A stretch of DNA of 17,196 bases, from contig NZ_CP043538.1 in assembly GCF_000364445.2 (NCBI RefSeq), positions 1 through 17,196 of the forward strand, written 5' to 3'. The notes under the pieces were generated by a model. That model saw only the letters and a program-made list of their open reading frames with translations, was not told the origin of the DNA and did no database searches. Made by a program: the position numbers and the translations under genes. The stretch is from Methylobacterium mesophilicum SR1.6/6 (GTDB lineage Bacteria; Pseudomonadota; Alphaproteobacteria; Rhizobiales; Beijerinckiaceae). Numbering within the stretch: position 1 is the stretch's first letter; each line of letters starts with the position of its first letter. Of the stretch, positions 1 through 7,483 are shown one piece after another.

Positions 1-116
1 TCAACCGCTTCCGCCGCCTGCCCATCCGCTACGAGCGGCGCGGCGACATCTACGAGGCCTTCACAACCCTGGCCGCGAGCCTCATCACCCTCAAGCAGAT
101 CAAACGGTTCTGTTAG
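1..116 (+). CDS. IS5-family transposase, C-terminal fragment
   Basis: The reading frame runs in from the window edge and stops at TAG 114-116, inside the terminal inverted repeat. The last 38 residues include NRFRRLPIRYERRGDIY, then EAFTTLAASLI and a basic tail ending KQIKRFC. This matches the C-terminal end of IS5-family DDE transposases, where the RRLxxRYERR segment and the conserved EAF region follow the catalytic glutamate. The catalytic DDE residues lie upstream of the window, so activity cannot be judged. The truncation is caused by the window edge, not by a visible mutation. Confidence 0.85.
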   Translation, partial: NRFRRLPIRYERRGDIYEAFTTLAASLITLKQIKRFC

Positions 117-122
117 GCGCTC
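107..122 (+). repeat. Terminal inverted repeat of left IS copy
   Basis: These 16 bases are the perfect reverse complement of 17074-17089. They form the right terminal inverted repeat of the IS copy at the window start and contain the transposase stop codon. Confidence 0.85.
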
Positions 123-824
123 TTAGACGCGCACGGCGTCCGTATCCGAGCCCGGTTCCTTCGGCCAGAACAGAAGGACATCGTCGTTATCGACGTAGAT
201 CCAGTTCACCTTCGTTTCCGGATGTTCGGCGCTGAAGATTCTGAACTTCTCGTCGTTACACAGAAGGTAGATATCCCTCTCCAGCCCACTGAAACCGATG
301 TTTTCCGCGGCCAGTTTGGCGAGCGAAGATCTGAGGTGCGTGTCCGACAGCTGGAGACCGCGGAACTTGCGGCCTGCGATATCGGGGAACGCCGCGCTCC
401 AGGCCGCCATGACGCGCGGGTTGTCGTACTGGACGCTGAGGTCGGCGCCGACCTTCCTCGACGGGATGGCCTCCAGCCGCACATCCTCGGTCCAAGTCCG
501 GTTGGCGGCACTCACCGTTTTGGAGGCTTCAGGGATAACGACCGACGTTGTCGCCACGGCCGTGACGATCGCGGCGCCGACGGCCGGGGAGCCATGGCCG
601 GGAAGGTTGTCGGACTCCGCAACTTGGATCGGCTGGATTCGGTTCTGAGCCAGCGTCAGCACGACGTCGGCGGCTTCGGGGGACAGCGCGAAGATCGAGC
701 GCGGGTCGAGAGCCGCGGTCGCTGTGGTCGCGACCGTAGTCGCCGCGGTGATTGTACCGGTTTCGGGCGTCTGACCCCTCTGTGTGGCCGCAGCGACGGC
801 GGCCATCGATGGTACGTAGTCCAT
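123..824 (-). CDS. Hypothetical protein, 233 aa, ending at the IS junction
   Basis: I do not recognise this protein. The frame is open further upstream to 1109, but the ATG at 822-824 is preferred because a strong ribosome-binding site (CGGGGGAGAG) lies just upstream of it. The 233-aa product (begins MDYVPSMAAVAAATQ) has an Ala/Thr-rich, low-complexity N-terminal third. A mixed, better structured C-terminal half follows, containing FPDIAGRKFRGLQLSD, DIYLLCNDEKFRIF and NWIYVDNDDVLLFW. No clear membrane span or Sec signal is visible, and no catalytic motif stands out. The TAA stop is read from bases 123-125, which are also the IS target bases. The native protein may therefore end here by chance, or the original C-terminus may have been cut by the insertion. 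Confidence 0.6.
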   Translation of the reverse strand: MDYVPSMAAVAAATQRGQTPETGTITAATTVATTATAALDPRSIFALSPEAADVVLTLAQNRIQPIQVAESDNLPGHGSPAVGAAIVTAVATTSVVIPEASKTVSAANRTWTEDVRLEAIPSRKVGADLSVQYDNPRVMAAWSAAFPDIAGRKFRGLQLSDTHLRSSLAKLAAENIGFSGLERDIYLLCNDEKFRIFSAEHPETKVNWIYVDNDDVLLFWPKEPGSDTDAVRV

Positions 825-830
825 TCCGCA

Positions 831-840
831 CTCTCCCCCG
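831..840 (-). promoter_or_regulatory. Ribosome-binding site deciding the 824 start
   Basis: On the minus strand the bases read CGGGGGAGAG, six bases before the ATG at 824. This is a strong purine-rich Shine-Dalgarno sequence. It argues against the longer upstream reading that would begin at a GTG near 1109. Confidence 0.6.
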
Positions 841-1277
841 TCAAAGCCAAGCTTCTGATCGACCCGGGTCCAGACCTGCCTTTCACCGCGGATGCATCTC
901 TGGCCGGATCGGTCCGGCTCAGAACGTCGCCCTCCGAGGAAGGCATGGCGGTTCCGGTTCGAGGCCATTCCAACGGCACGGCCGCCCGCGCTTGCCGATC
1001 GGGCGATGCCGCGATCCGATGGTCGCACGCCTCCGATACTGACGCGGTTCCTCGACAAAGGGGTCGTGCACCCGCGCTGCGTAGCGGACCCGCCGAACTC
1101 CTTCGTCACGAAGCCACGGGTCTCGAAGGTGGCGGCATCAAAGCCGCGGGTACCATCCGGGGGTGACCTCGTGCCGAGCGCTGTCAGGAAGGCGTTCGCC
1201 TGCCTCAGACATCGGCCATCCGACGGTCGTCATGCCCGCCGATGCACCAGCGTTGAGCTTCATGCTCTACGCCGTCG

Positions 1278-1307
1278 ACTATGACCACCGAATAGCAGAT
1301 CTGTCAA
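1278..1307 (-). promoter_or_regulatory. Candidate sigma70-type promoter
   Basis: Read on the minus strand, a perfect TTGACA (bases 1302-1307) is followed after 18 bases by CATAGT (1278-1283), four of six matches to TATAAT. It points toward the hypothetical gene starting at 824. The implied leader of roughly 440 bases is long, so the assignment is tentative. It lies in the AT-rich patch where a promoter would be expected. Confidence 0.35.
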
Positions 1308-1337
1308 CGACGCAAATACGGGCATCAACAATCTTAT

Positions 1338-1356
1338 CGCCAATCATATCTTGGCG
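1338..1356. repeat. Perfect 6-bp inverted repeat (operator or hairpin)
   Basis: CGCCAA (1338-1343), a 7-base AT-rich spacer, then TTGGCG (1351-1356). The dyad is perfect and lies about 30 bases upstream of the candidate promoter at 1278-1307. It could be a protein-binding site. No regulator is nearby to match it to. Confidence 0.4.
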
Positions 1357-1446
1357 GCATCGATACTCAATTAAGTGCCCGATATTATTTTTCTATCCTC
1401 GATCATTGAAGCAAGAGTCCATTCCAGATCTTTGTGACAAGCAAAG

Positions 1447-1461
1447 CGGGCCTTCAGCCCG
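1447..1461 (-). terminator. Possible terminator hairpin after the MFS gene
   Basis: Five bases past the MFS stop, the minus strand reads CGGGC, a 5-base loop, GCCCG, then CTTTGCTTG. The stem is short and the T-tract is weak, so termination is only plausible. Confidence 0.35.
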
Positions 1462-1465
1462 GCAG

Positions 1466-2797
1466 TCAGGCCGCCGCTGAGCGCACCGCCTGGCCGCGAC
1501 CGCGCCCGAGTCCGAGGACCAGCAGACACCCTGCACCGGAGAGAATGACCAGCGGCAGCAGACCAAGCGGATAGCTGCCCGTGGCATCCTTGATCACGCC
1601 CAGCAGGTAGGTGCCCACGAAGCCGCCGATGTTGCCGATCGCGTTGATCTGCGCGATGCCGGCTGCCGCGGCGCCGGCCGACAACCACTCGGTGGAGAGC
1701 GCCCAGAACGGTCCCTTCACCATGTAGGTCGCGGTTACCGCGAGACACAGGATCAGGATCGTCGGCAGAAGTTGCGCCGTCGCGATCGACGCGGCGAGAC
1801 TCACCGCCAGAAGGCCCAGCGGCAAAGCCGTGTGCCAGACCCGCTCCCGCTTCCGGTCTGATGACCGGCCCCAAAGGATCATCAGCACGGAGGCGACCCC
1901 GAAAGGAATCGAGTTGAGCAGCCCGGTCTCAAGATTGGTCAGACCGAAAGACTTGATGATCTGCGGTTGCCACAGGGACAGACACTGGCTCGCGCCCGAG
2001 GCTCCCGCGTAGATCAGCGATGCGGCCAGCACGTAGCGGTTGCGCAAGACTTCCCAGACGGAGAGGTGTCGGGCCGGCGCCGCGGCGCCTTCGACCACCG
2101 AAGCGCGCTCGGCGGCAAGGCGGTCCTGGAGCCACGCGCTCTGCTGGGGTGTGAGCCAGCGCGCCTCGCCCGGCCCGTCCGGCAGGAGCATGAAGGCGAG
2201 CAGGCCGAGGAGCACGGCCGGCGCCGCCTCCAAGATGAACAACCATTGCCAGCCGCGCAGGCCAAGCAGGCCGTCGGTGTTGAGGATCGCCGCGGAGATC
2301 GGCGAGCCGAGGAAGCTCGAGATCGGGATCGCCACCATGAAAACGGCCACGATCCGGCCGCGATAGGCGCGCGGGAACCAGTAGGTCAGATAGAGTATAA
2401 CGCCTGGGAAGAATCCGGCCTCGGAAGCGCCCAGCAGCAGCCGCACCGCATAGAAGGATACGGGCCCGACGACGAAGGCCATGGCGGCGGAGACGAGCCC
2501 CCAGGTGATCATGATCCGGGCGATCCAGATCCGGGCTCCGAAGCGCTCCATGGCGAGATTGCTGGGCACCTCGCACAGCACGTACGACACGTAGAACAGG
2601 CCACCGCCGAGGCCGAACTGCGCGGCCGAGAGGCCGATGTCGTGGTTCATCTGCAGAGCGGCGAAGCCGGCATTCACCCGGTCGACGAAGGCCACGAAAT
2701 ACGCGAGCATCAGGAACGGCAGGATTCGCCAGGTGACCCGGCGCAGGGTCGCCCGCTCGATCTCCGAAACCGCGTCCGGCGCTTGCGTCGGGGCCAT
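1466..2797 (-). CDS. MFS transporter, anion:cation symporter (ACS) type
   Basis: A 443-aa inner-membrane secondary transporter of the major facilitator superfamily. The length and about 12 hydrophobic segments are normal for the family. Segment 1 contains FLMLAYFVAFVDRVNAGFAA, the start typical of ACS members. The first-half loop MERFGARIWIARIM follows helix 2-3, and the RLLLGASEAGFFPGVILYLTYW segment is the ACS signature shared by tartrate, phthalate, hexuronate and 4-hydroxyphenylacetate importers. A charged central loop (about residues 200-240) separates the halves. The start is supported by an AGGAGG ribosome site at 2804-2809. The substrate is likely an organic acid anion taken up with protons, but sequence alone does not say which. 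The gene stands alone, divergent from the WcbI-domain gene, with no catabolic partner next to it. Confidence 0.88.
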   Translation of the reverse strand: MAPTQAPDAVSEIERATLRRVTWRILPFLMLAYFVAFVDRVNAGFAALQMNHDIGLSAAQFGLGGGLFYVSYVLCEVPSNLAMERFGARIWIARIMITWGLVSAAMAFVVGPVSFYAVRLLLGASEAGFFPGVILYLTYWFPRAYRGRIVAVFMVAIPISSFLGSPISAAILNTDGLLGLRGWQWLFILEAAPAVLLGLLAFMLLPDGPGEARWLTPQQSAWLQDRLAAERASVVEGAAAPARHLSVWEVLRNRYVLAASLIYAGASGASQCLSLWQPQIIKSFGLTNLETGLLNSIPFGVASVLMILWGRSSDRKRERVWHTALPLGLLAVSLAASIATAQLLPTILILCLAVTATYMVKGPFWALSTEWLSAGAAAAGIAQINAIGNIGGFVGTYLLGVIKDATGSYPLGLLPLVILSGAGCLLVLGLGRGRGQAVRSAAA

Positions 2798-2803
2798 GCC
2801 TGT

Positions 2804-2809
2804 CCTCCT
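2804..2809 (-). promoter_or_regulatory. Ribosome-binding site of the MFS gene
   Basis: Minus strand AGGAGG, six bases before the ATG at 2797. It is a consensus Shine-Dalgarno sequence and fixes that start. Confidence 0.7.
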
Positions 2810-3000
2810 GGATTATTCGGCTCGGCAGAACGTGGGCATGGAACAAGCCCGCGGGACAGGCCAGACGGTGCCGGAGACAGCCCCGGCCATCTGTCACGAC
2901 GCGGGGTCCGCAACGCCGCGACGGGGCGATTACCGGTCAAGTGTCCCGGCGACCCATGGAGCTGTTTGCCCGCCGCCCGCGGACATGCGATTGAAGCCGG

Positions 3001-4065
3001 ATGTTGACCGTCGATAGCCTCTGGCGCGCGCGGCACCGGCTCGCGCAGTTCGGGAAGAAGCGGACCGGGTCTCCGCGCATCCTCGTGATCGGCGTGTGCC
3101 AAGCCGGATCCATCGCCAAGGCGATGCGGTACCTCCTGCCCGGCGCGCAGGTGGATTTCGTCTCAGCCTTCACGGCGGCCCGCCGCTTCCCGCGCCTCGC
3201 CGACCTGATGGCGCATGCGGACGGCTACGATCACGTCTTCTCCAGCATCTACCTACCGCGCTTCAAGGGCGGCGGTACGATCGACACCCTGCGCACGCAT
3301 CCCAAGGTGCGGCTGATCCCGACGATCGTGTTCGGCGCCTACCATCCCGACCTCGTCCATGTCGGCGTGCAGGACCACAATACGCTCAACGGCTTGATCT
3401 CGGGGCCGATGGGGCATTCGCATTCCGCTGTAACGCTCTTCGCGTATCTCGCGGGCTTCTCGCAGGGGCAGGCCCTGCGGCTGTTCGCCGAGCCGGTGTT
3501 CGAGCGCCTCGGCTACTACAATCTCTGGGACGAATCGGTCTCCTACCTGCGCGGATTGGGCGTCCAGGCCGGCTACGACCTCGACACGCATCTGACGCGC
3601 TGGGTGCGGCGCGGCTGCTTCATGCACTCGATCAACCACACGAAGCTCTATGTCGTGGCCGACCTCGCGCGGGGTCTGCTGACGAAGGCCGGTGTGCCGT
3701 TCGAGGAATGCGATCTCGACGCGTTCCTGCCGGATGACCTGGGCGGTCAGGGCAGCTGGCCCGTCTATCCGGAGATCGGCCAGCATTACGGCATTCCGGG
3801 CAGCGCCCTTTTCTTCAAGGCGGAGACGCGCCGGTCGGGTCCGGCGCGGACCATGAGCCGGACGGAGTTCGTGGCCGCCTCCTACGCCAACTACGACCGG
3901 CGGGAGCGCAATCTCCTGATCTCCCAGCGCGTCCAGGGATGGCGCAACGATCCGCCGACGGTGGACTTCCTGCGCGAGGCGGCGGGCCGGAGCGATGCTC
4001 CCCTGCGGTCGATGGCCCAGGTGCCGGCGCTCAAGGCCGGCAGCTTCGCCGGGCACGCCTCTTAG
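3001..4065 (+). CDS. WcbI-domain protein (polysaccharide biosynthesis, putative acyltransferase)
   Basis: This 354-aa protein resembles the WcbI family, whose Burkholderia pseudomallei member is needed for capsule biosynthesis and binds coenzyme A, probably as an acetyltransferase. Visible family marks are the N-terminal beta-strand and loop RILVIGVCQAGSIAKAM (GVCQ at 31-34, where the usual motif is GNCQ), the YHPDLVHV segment (HPD at 115-117), GPMGHSHSAV (about 135-144) and the INHTKLYVVADL segment (NH at 212-213). There is no signal peptide or membrane span, so it should be cytoplasmic. No ribosome site is obvious before the ATG at 3001, so the start is less certain. No capsule genes are adjacent. 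The only same-strand partner is the alpha/beta hydrolase 98 bases downstream. The family call is from remembered motifs. Confidence 0.7.
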   Translation: MLTVDSLWRARHRLAQFGKKRTGSPRILVIGVCQAGSIAKAMRYLLPGAQVDFVSAFTAARRFPRLADLMAHADGYDHVFSSIYLPRFKGGGTIDTLRTHPKVRLIPTIVFGAYHPDLVHVGVQDHNTLNGLISGPMGHSHSAVTLFAYLAGFSQGQALRLFAEPVFERLGYYNLWDESVSYLRGLGVQAGYDLDTHLTRWVRRGCFMHSINHTKLYVVADLARGLLTKAGVPFEECDLDAFLPDDLGGQGSWPVYPEIGQHYGIPGSALFFKAETRRSGPARTMSRTEFVAASYANYDRRERNLLISQRVQGWRNDPPTVDFLREAAGRSDAPLRSMAQVPALKAGSFAGHAS

Positions 4066-4163
4066 GAATCCCGACCTCAGGCCCGATCGCGCGGGCACTT
4101 CCCGCCGCGACCGGCGTTGTCGCGCACCGCCCGCGGCCGCGGGATCGACCGCGAGGTGTTCGG

Positions 4164-5192
4164 ATGTCTTCCCCTACCCGGCACAGGGCCGTCAGCCCGG
4201 CGGTGGCTGCGGCCCTGACAGTCGTCGGCACGGCGGCCGGCCTCGTCGGCTGGAGCCGGCTGGCCGTAGATCGGCGCATGCCTCTGCCGCCCGCCCTGCC
4301 CGGCCGGCACGAGCGGCTCGGTACGAGGCGCGCCGGAGAGCTCTCACTGTACGGGACGGCCGACGTGCCGGGCGTTCCGCTGCTGCTGATCCACTCCATC
4401 AACGCGGCCGCGAACGCCTACGAGGTCCGTCCGCTCTACCTGCACTACCGTGGCCAGCGGCCAGTCTACGCCCTCGACCTGCCCGGTTTCGGCTTCTCCG
4501 AGCGGACACGCCGCCGCTACACGCCCCGGCTCATGGTGGAGGCGATCCACGCGGCCACCGAGGAGATCCGGGCCCGCCACGACGGCTTGCCGATCGACGC
4601 CCTGGCGCTGTCGCTGTCCGCCTCTTTTCTCGCCCGGGCGAGTCTCGAGCGGTCCGATGCCTACCGCAGCCTCGCCCTGATCAGCCCGACGGGCTTCGAC
4701 GCGCAGCTCTCCGGCGAAGGGCCGCCGGACGGGCATCGCGGGCGCGACTGGCTGCGGGACGCCCTGGACCGGCTGCCCCTGGGGCGCCCCCTCTTCGATG
4801 CCCTCGTGACGCGGCCGAGCATGCGCTTCTTCCTGCGCAAGACCTTCGGCTCCTCGCGGATCGACGAAGGTCTGCTCGCCTACGACTACGCCTCGGCGCA
4901 TCAGCCGGGCGCCGAGCACGCGCCGTGGTGCTTCATCGCCGGCCACCTGTGCCCGACCGATGCGACACGCCTCTACGAACGTCTGCGCCTGCCGGTCTGG
5001 ATGGTTCACGGCGTGCGCGGCGACTTCGTCGATTACCGGCTCGTGCCCCGCGTGGCCGGTCGGCCCAACTGGCGGGTCGAGACGCTCCAGACCGGCGCCT
5101 TCCCGCATTTCGAGCGACTCGAGGCGGTGACGGCCGGTTACGACGCGTTCCTGGCGAGCATCACGCGCCTGCCGGCCGCTCGACCGGTTTGA
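4164..5192 (+). CDS. Alpha/beta-fold hydrolase, membrane-anchored
   Basis: A 342-aa protein. The ATG at 4164 is chosen because GAGGTG lies eight bases upstream. The same frame is open further 5' but overlaps the WcbI gene. Residues 11-30 form one hydrophobic N-terminal segment, a likely anchor or signal. The hydrolase core begins with VPLLLIHSINAAANAYEVRP (oxyanion region, about 71-90), then YALDLPGFGFSER (102-114). The nucleophile elbow reads LALSLSASFLA with Ser152 in the expected place, although the usual G-x-S-x-G is S-L-S-A-S. The acid is probably Asp in HGVRGDFVDY, and the base His is in GAFPHFE. It fits lysophospholipase/esterase-like hydrolases, with substrate unknown. It may share a transcript with the upstream WcbI-domain gene. 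Confidence 0.75.
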   Translation: MSSPTRHRAVSPAVAAALTVVGTAAGLVGWSRLAVDRRMPLPPALPGRHERLGTRRAGELSLYGTADVPGVPLLLIHSINAAANAYEVRPLYLHYRGQRPVYALDLPGFGFSERTRRRYTPRLMVEAIHAATEEIRARHDGLPIDALALSLSASFLARASLERSDAYRSLALISPTGFDAQLSGEGPPDGHRGRDWLRDALDRLPLGRPLFDALVTRPSMRFFLRKTFGSSRIDEGLLAYDYASAHQPGAEHAPWCFIAGHLCPTDATRLYERLRLPVWMVHGVRGDFVDYRLVPRVAGRPNWRVETLQTGAFPHFERLEAVTAGYDAFLASITRLPAARPV

Positions 5193-5209
5193 CCCGGAAG
5201 CGTCGCCAG

Positions 5210-5229
5210 ACCACGCCCTCGGTCGTGGT
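5210..5229 (+). terminator. Hairpin after the hydrolase gene
   Basis: ACCACG (5210-5215) and CGTGGT (5224-5229) form a perfect 6-bp stem around an 8-base loop, 17 bases after the stop at 5192. No T-run follows, so it is a weak terminator candidate. The rest of the gap to 5449 shows nothing I can support. Confidence 0.35.
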
Positions 5230-5448
5230 TCGCAATCGGTGAGGTCGAGCCTGCGACTGGACAGGCGCGTTGCTCTGCAGCCGCGCTATGCGCTTCTTTG
5301 CGTCGCCGCTTGCGACAGGCTGGGCCATTCCGCTGACGCCAGCACCCGACGCGATCCGTGGCGCATCTTCGCCCCCGACAGTGGACCGGTCGCGGCCCGA
5401 TCCATAAGGTCGCGACGGCCGCCCGGAGCGGTGCCGCGTTGAAATCCC

Positions 5449-5886
5449 ATGATCGACCTGACCCTCGAGACCGCCCGCATCATCGTGGAGACCGCCCTGC
5501 GCGAGGCGCGGACCCGCGCGCTGAAGCCTCTCGCCGTGGTGGTCTACGACGCCCGCGGCGCGTTGAAGTTCGTCTCCGTCGAGGATGGCACGTCCCTGCG
5601 CCGGGCCGAGATCGCGTGCGGGAAGGCCAACGGCGCGCTGGCGCTGGGCCTCGGCTCCCGGGCGATCCACGCTCGGGCGGAGCAGCAGCCCTACTTCGTG
5701 GCGGCCGTGACCCACATTGCCGGCCCCGCCGCCCTAGTGCCGGTGCCGGGCGGCGTGCTGATCCGGTCCGGCGAGGGCCGGCTGCTCGGTGCCATCGGCA
5801 TTTCCGGAGATACCTCCGACAACGACGAGATCTGTGCGGTGGCGGGCATCGAGGCGGCCGGCCTCGTGCCGGAGACCGGCGCCTGA
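5449..5886 (+). CDS. GlcG/HbpS family (DUF336) protein
   Basis: A 145-aa soluble protein covering the whole GlcG/HbpS-like domain, whose usual length is about 130-160 residues. Clear family marks are LAVVVYDARGALKFV (28-42), the RRAEIACGKANGALALG segment (51-67), VPGGVLIR (99-106) and the C-terminal GAIGISGDTSDNDEICAVAG. Members include heme-binding HbpS of Streptomyces and GlcG of glycolate loci. Many others have unknown roles and often sit beside dehydrogenases, reductases or transporters. No signal peptide is visible. The ribosome site before 5449 is weak. Its stop is two bases before the start of the solute-binding protein gene, so the two are almost certainly co-transcribed and perhaps translationally coupled. 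A role in the function of the downstream importer is inference. Confidence 0.85.
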   Translation: MIDLTLETARIIVETALREARTRALKPLAVVVYDARGALKFVSVEDGTSLRRAEIACGKANGALALGLGSRAIHARAEQQPYFVAAVTHIAGPAALVPVPGGVLIRSGEGRLLGAIGISGDTSDNDEICAVAGIEAAGLVPETGA

Positions 5887-5888
5887 CC

Positions 5889-7483
5889 ATGCGCCTTCGC
5901 CGGCGCGACTGGCTAGCCGGCGCGGCAGCCCTGACCGCCGTGCGGCCGGCCGAAGCGGACGCCGCGGCCGAGCCGCTGTACCGGCGCGGCAACGACGCCG
6001 ATCCCGAGACCCTCGACCCGCACCGGTCGTCGACGGTCGCGGAGGCCCACATCCTGCGCGATCTCGGCGACGGCCTCCTCACCTACGACAACCGGGGCGC
6101 CATCATTCCGGGCGCCGCCCGGGCATGGTCTATCGGAGAGGACGGCCTGACCCTGCATTTCGACCTGCGGCCTGACGGTCGCTGGTCGAACGGCGAACCG
6201 GTGACCGCAGCGGATTTCGTCTACTCGCTCCGCCGCATCCTCGACCCGGCTACGGGCGCGAAATACGCCGAGGTGCTGTTCCCGATCCAAAATGCCGCCG
6301 CGGTGAACCGCGGCGAGAGGCCGACTCATGCCCTCGGAGTCGTCGCGGAGGAACCTCTACGACTCGCAATCACTCTGGAGCAGCCGACGCCGTACATCCT
6401 GGAGCTCCTGACCCATCAGACCGCTCTGCCGGTCCACCGAGCCTCGGTGGACCGGCACGGCGAGGCCTTCACCCGTCCCGGCAACTATGTAACCAACGGC
6501 GCCTACCGGCTCCGCGACCGGGTCCCGGGGGCGCGATCAGCCTTGAGCCCAACCCGCACCATCCCGACGCGGCGAGCCTCGCGATCCGGCGGGTCGACTT
6601 CCTGCCGACCCCCGACATGGCCTCGGCCGTGCGCCGCTACGCGGCCGGAGAGATCGATTCGCTCGCCGACCTGCCGGTCGATCAGATCGCCGACCTGCGC
6701 CAACGCTTCGGCCAACAGGTGGTGCTCGGGCCGTCCCTCGGGCTGGCGGCGCTCGTGATCAACACCCGCAAAGCGCCGTTCTCGGACCGGCGCGTGCGGC
6801 AGGCGCTGTCGCTGGTCATCGACCGGGAGTACCTCGCCGACGGGTTGAACAGTGGCACCATGAGCCCGGCCTATTCCCTATGCCCGCCCGGCCTCGACAA
6901 CTACCGCACGCCGCCCGAGGTCGAGGGGCGGCTGGGGCTCCCGATCGACCACGAGGCGGAAGCGCGCCGGCTCCTTGCCGAGGCGGGTTTCGGGCCGGAT
7001 CGTCCGCTTACGGTGGAGTATCGGTTCAACGTCAGCGACAACAATCGCACGATCGCGGTGGCGATCGGCGAGATGTGGCGCGACCTCGGAATCGTAACCC
7101 GCTACGTCTACACGGACGCGAAGACACATTTTGCCTATTTGCGCGACGGCGGCGACTTCGACGTCGCGCGCTACAGCTGGATCGCCGACTATTCCGATCC
7201 GCAAAATTTCTTATTTCTGCTGCAGAGCGGCAATGACGGCATGAATGCCGGCCACTGGTCGGATCCCGCCTACGACGCGCTGATGGCGAAGGCCGCCGCC
7301 GAGCGCGACCTCGCCCACCGCGCCGGCCTCCTCTACGACGCCGAGGCCATCGCCCTGCGCGAGCTGCCCTGGATCCCGCTGATGCATTACCGCTCCAAGG
7401 CGCTAATCGCACCGCGGCTGCACGGCTACCACCCGAACCTGCGCAACGCGGCGCCCACGCGGTTTCTGAGGCTGGACGCGTGA
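5889..7483 (+). pseudogene. Peptide/opine-type ABC solute-binding protein (SBP_bac_5), frameshifted
   Basis: The intact product would be about 531 aa, the normal size for OppA/DppA-type periplasmic binding proteins. The N-terminus MRLRRRDWLAGAAALTAV looks like a Tat signal (RRxWL). Then come the family marks DPETLDPHRSSTVAEA and LRPDGRWSNGEPVTAADFVY. The frame breaks at a run of five Gs (6527-6531): after GAYRLRDRVPG the frame-0 product goes out of homology and stops at 6758. The -1 frame from 6530 continues smoothly (AISLEPNPHHPDAASLAIRR, then NTRKAPFSDRRVRQALSLVI) to TGA 7481-7483. One extra G would restore the gene. The break could be a true mutation, a sequencing error or, less likely, -1 slippage. 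As read, the protein would be truncated to about 289 aa and non-functional. Its stop overlaps the next start by four bases. Confidence 0.85.

Larger units (their letters stand above)
1..126 (+). mobile_element. IS5-family insertion sequence, right end (partial)
   Basis: This is the 3' end of an insertion sequence whose left part lies outside the window. It holds the transposase C-terminus and ends in a terminal inverted repeat at 107-122 (gttctgttaggcgctc). That repeat is the exact reverse complement of the IS left end at 17074-17089. The following TTAG (123-126) fits the YTAR target site of the IS5 group, and its first three bases also fit the TNA target of the IS1031 group. The element boundary is therefore placed at 122, with the target copy after it. 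The subgroup is inferred from the ends, not from a database match. Confidence 0.85.
825..1465. other. Gene-poor stretch with an AT-rich patch
   Basis: I can support no gene here. Several frames are open on both strands between 825 and 1290, but they lack ribosome-binding sites and their predicted proteins are Arg/Pro/Ser-rich like typical GC-driven shadows. A minus-strand 38-codon-sized frame from an ATG at 1263 has no convincing ribosome site. From about 1284 to 1440 the composition becomes clearly AT-richer than the rest of the window. That part contains a promoter-like pair (1278-1307) and a perfect 6-bp hairpin (1338-1356). It may be the control region of the 824 gene with a long leader, or a remnant of older rearrangement. 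Confidence 0.5.

Noticed and set aside
953..967. GGTTCGAGG-like bases resembling a tRNA T-arm
   Set aside because: No acceptor stem, anticodon arm or CCA-side pairing could be found around it.
825..1290. Open frames with coherent-looking peptides such as GFDAATFETRGF upstream of the 824 gene
   Set aside because: No acceptable start with a ribosome site, stops nearby, and I could not match them to a family with confidence. A decayed gene is possible but unsupported.
6524..6530. Programmed -1 frameshift at C CCG GGG
   Set aside because: The geometry fits, but no downstream stimulatory structure is evident, the heptamer is GC-only and this family is not known to use recoding. Mutation or sequence error is more likely.
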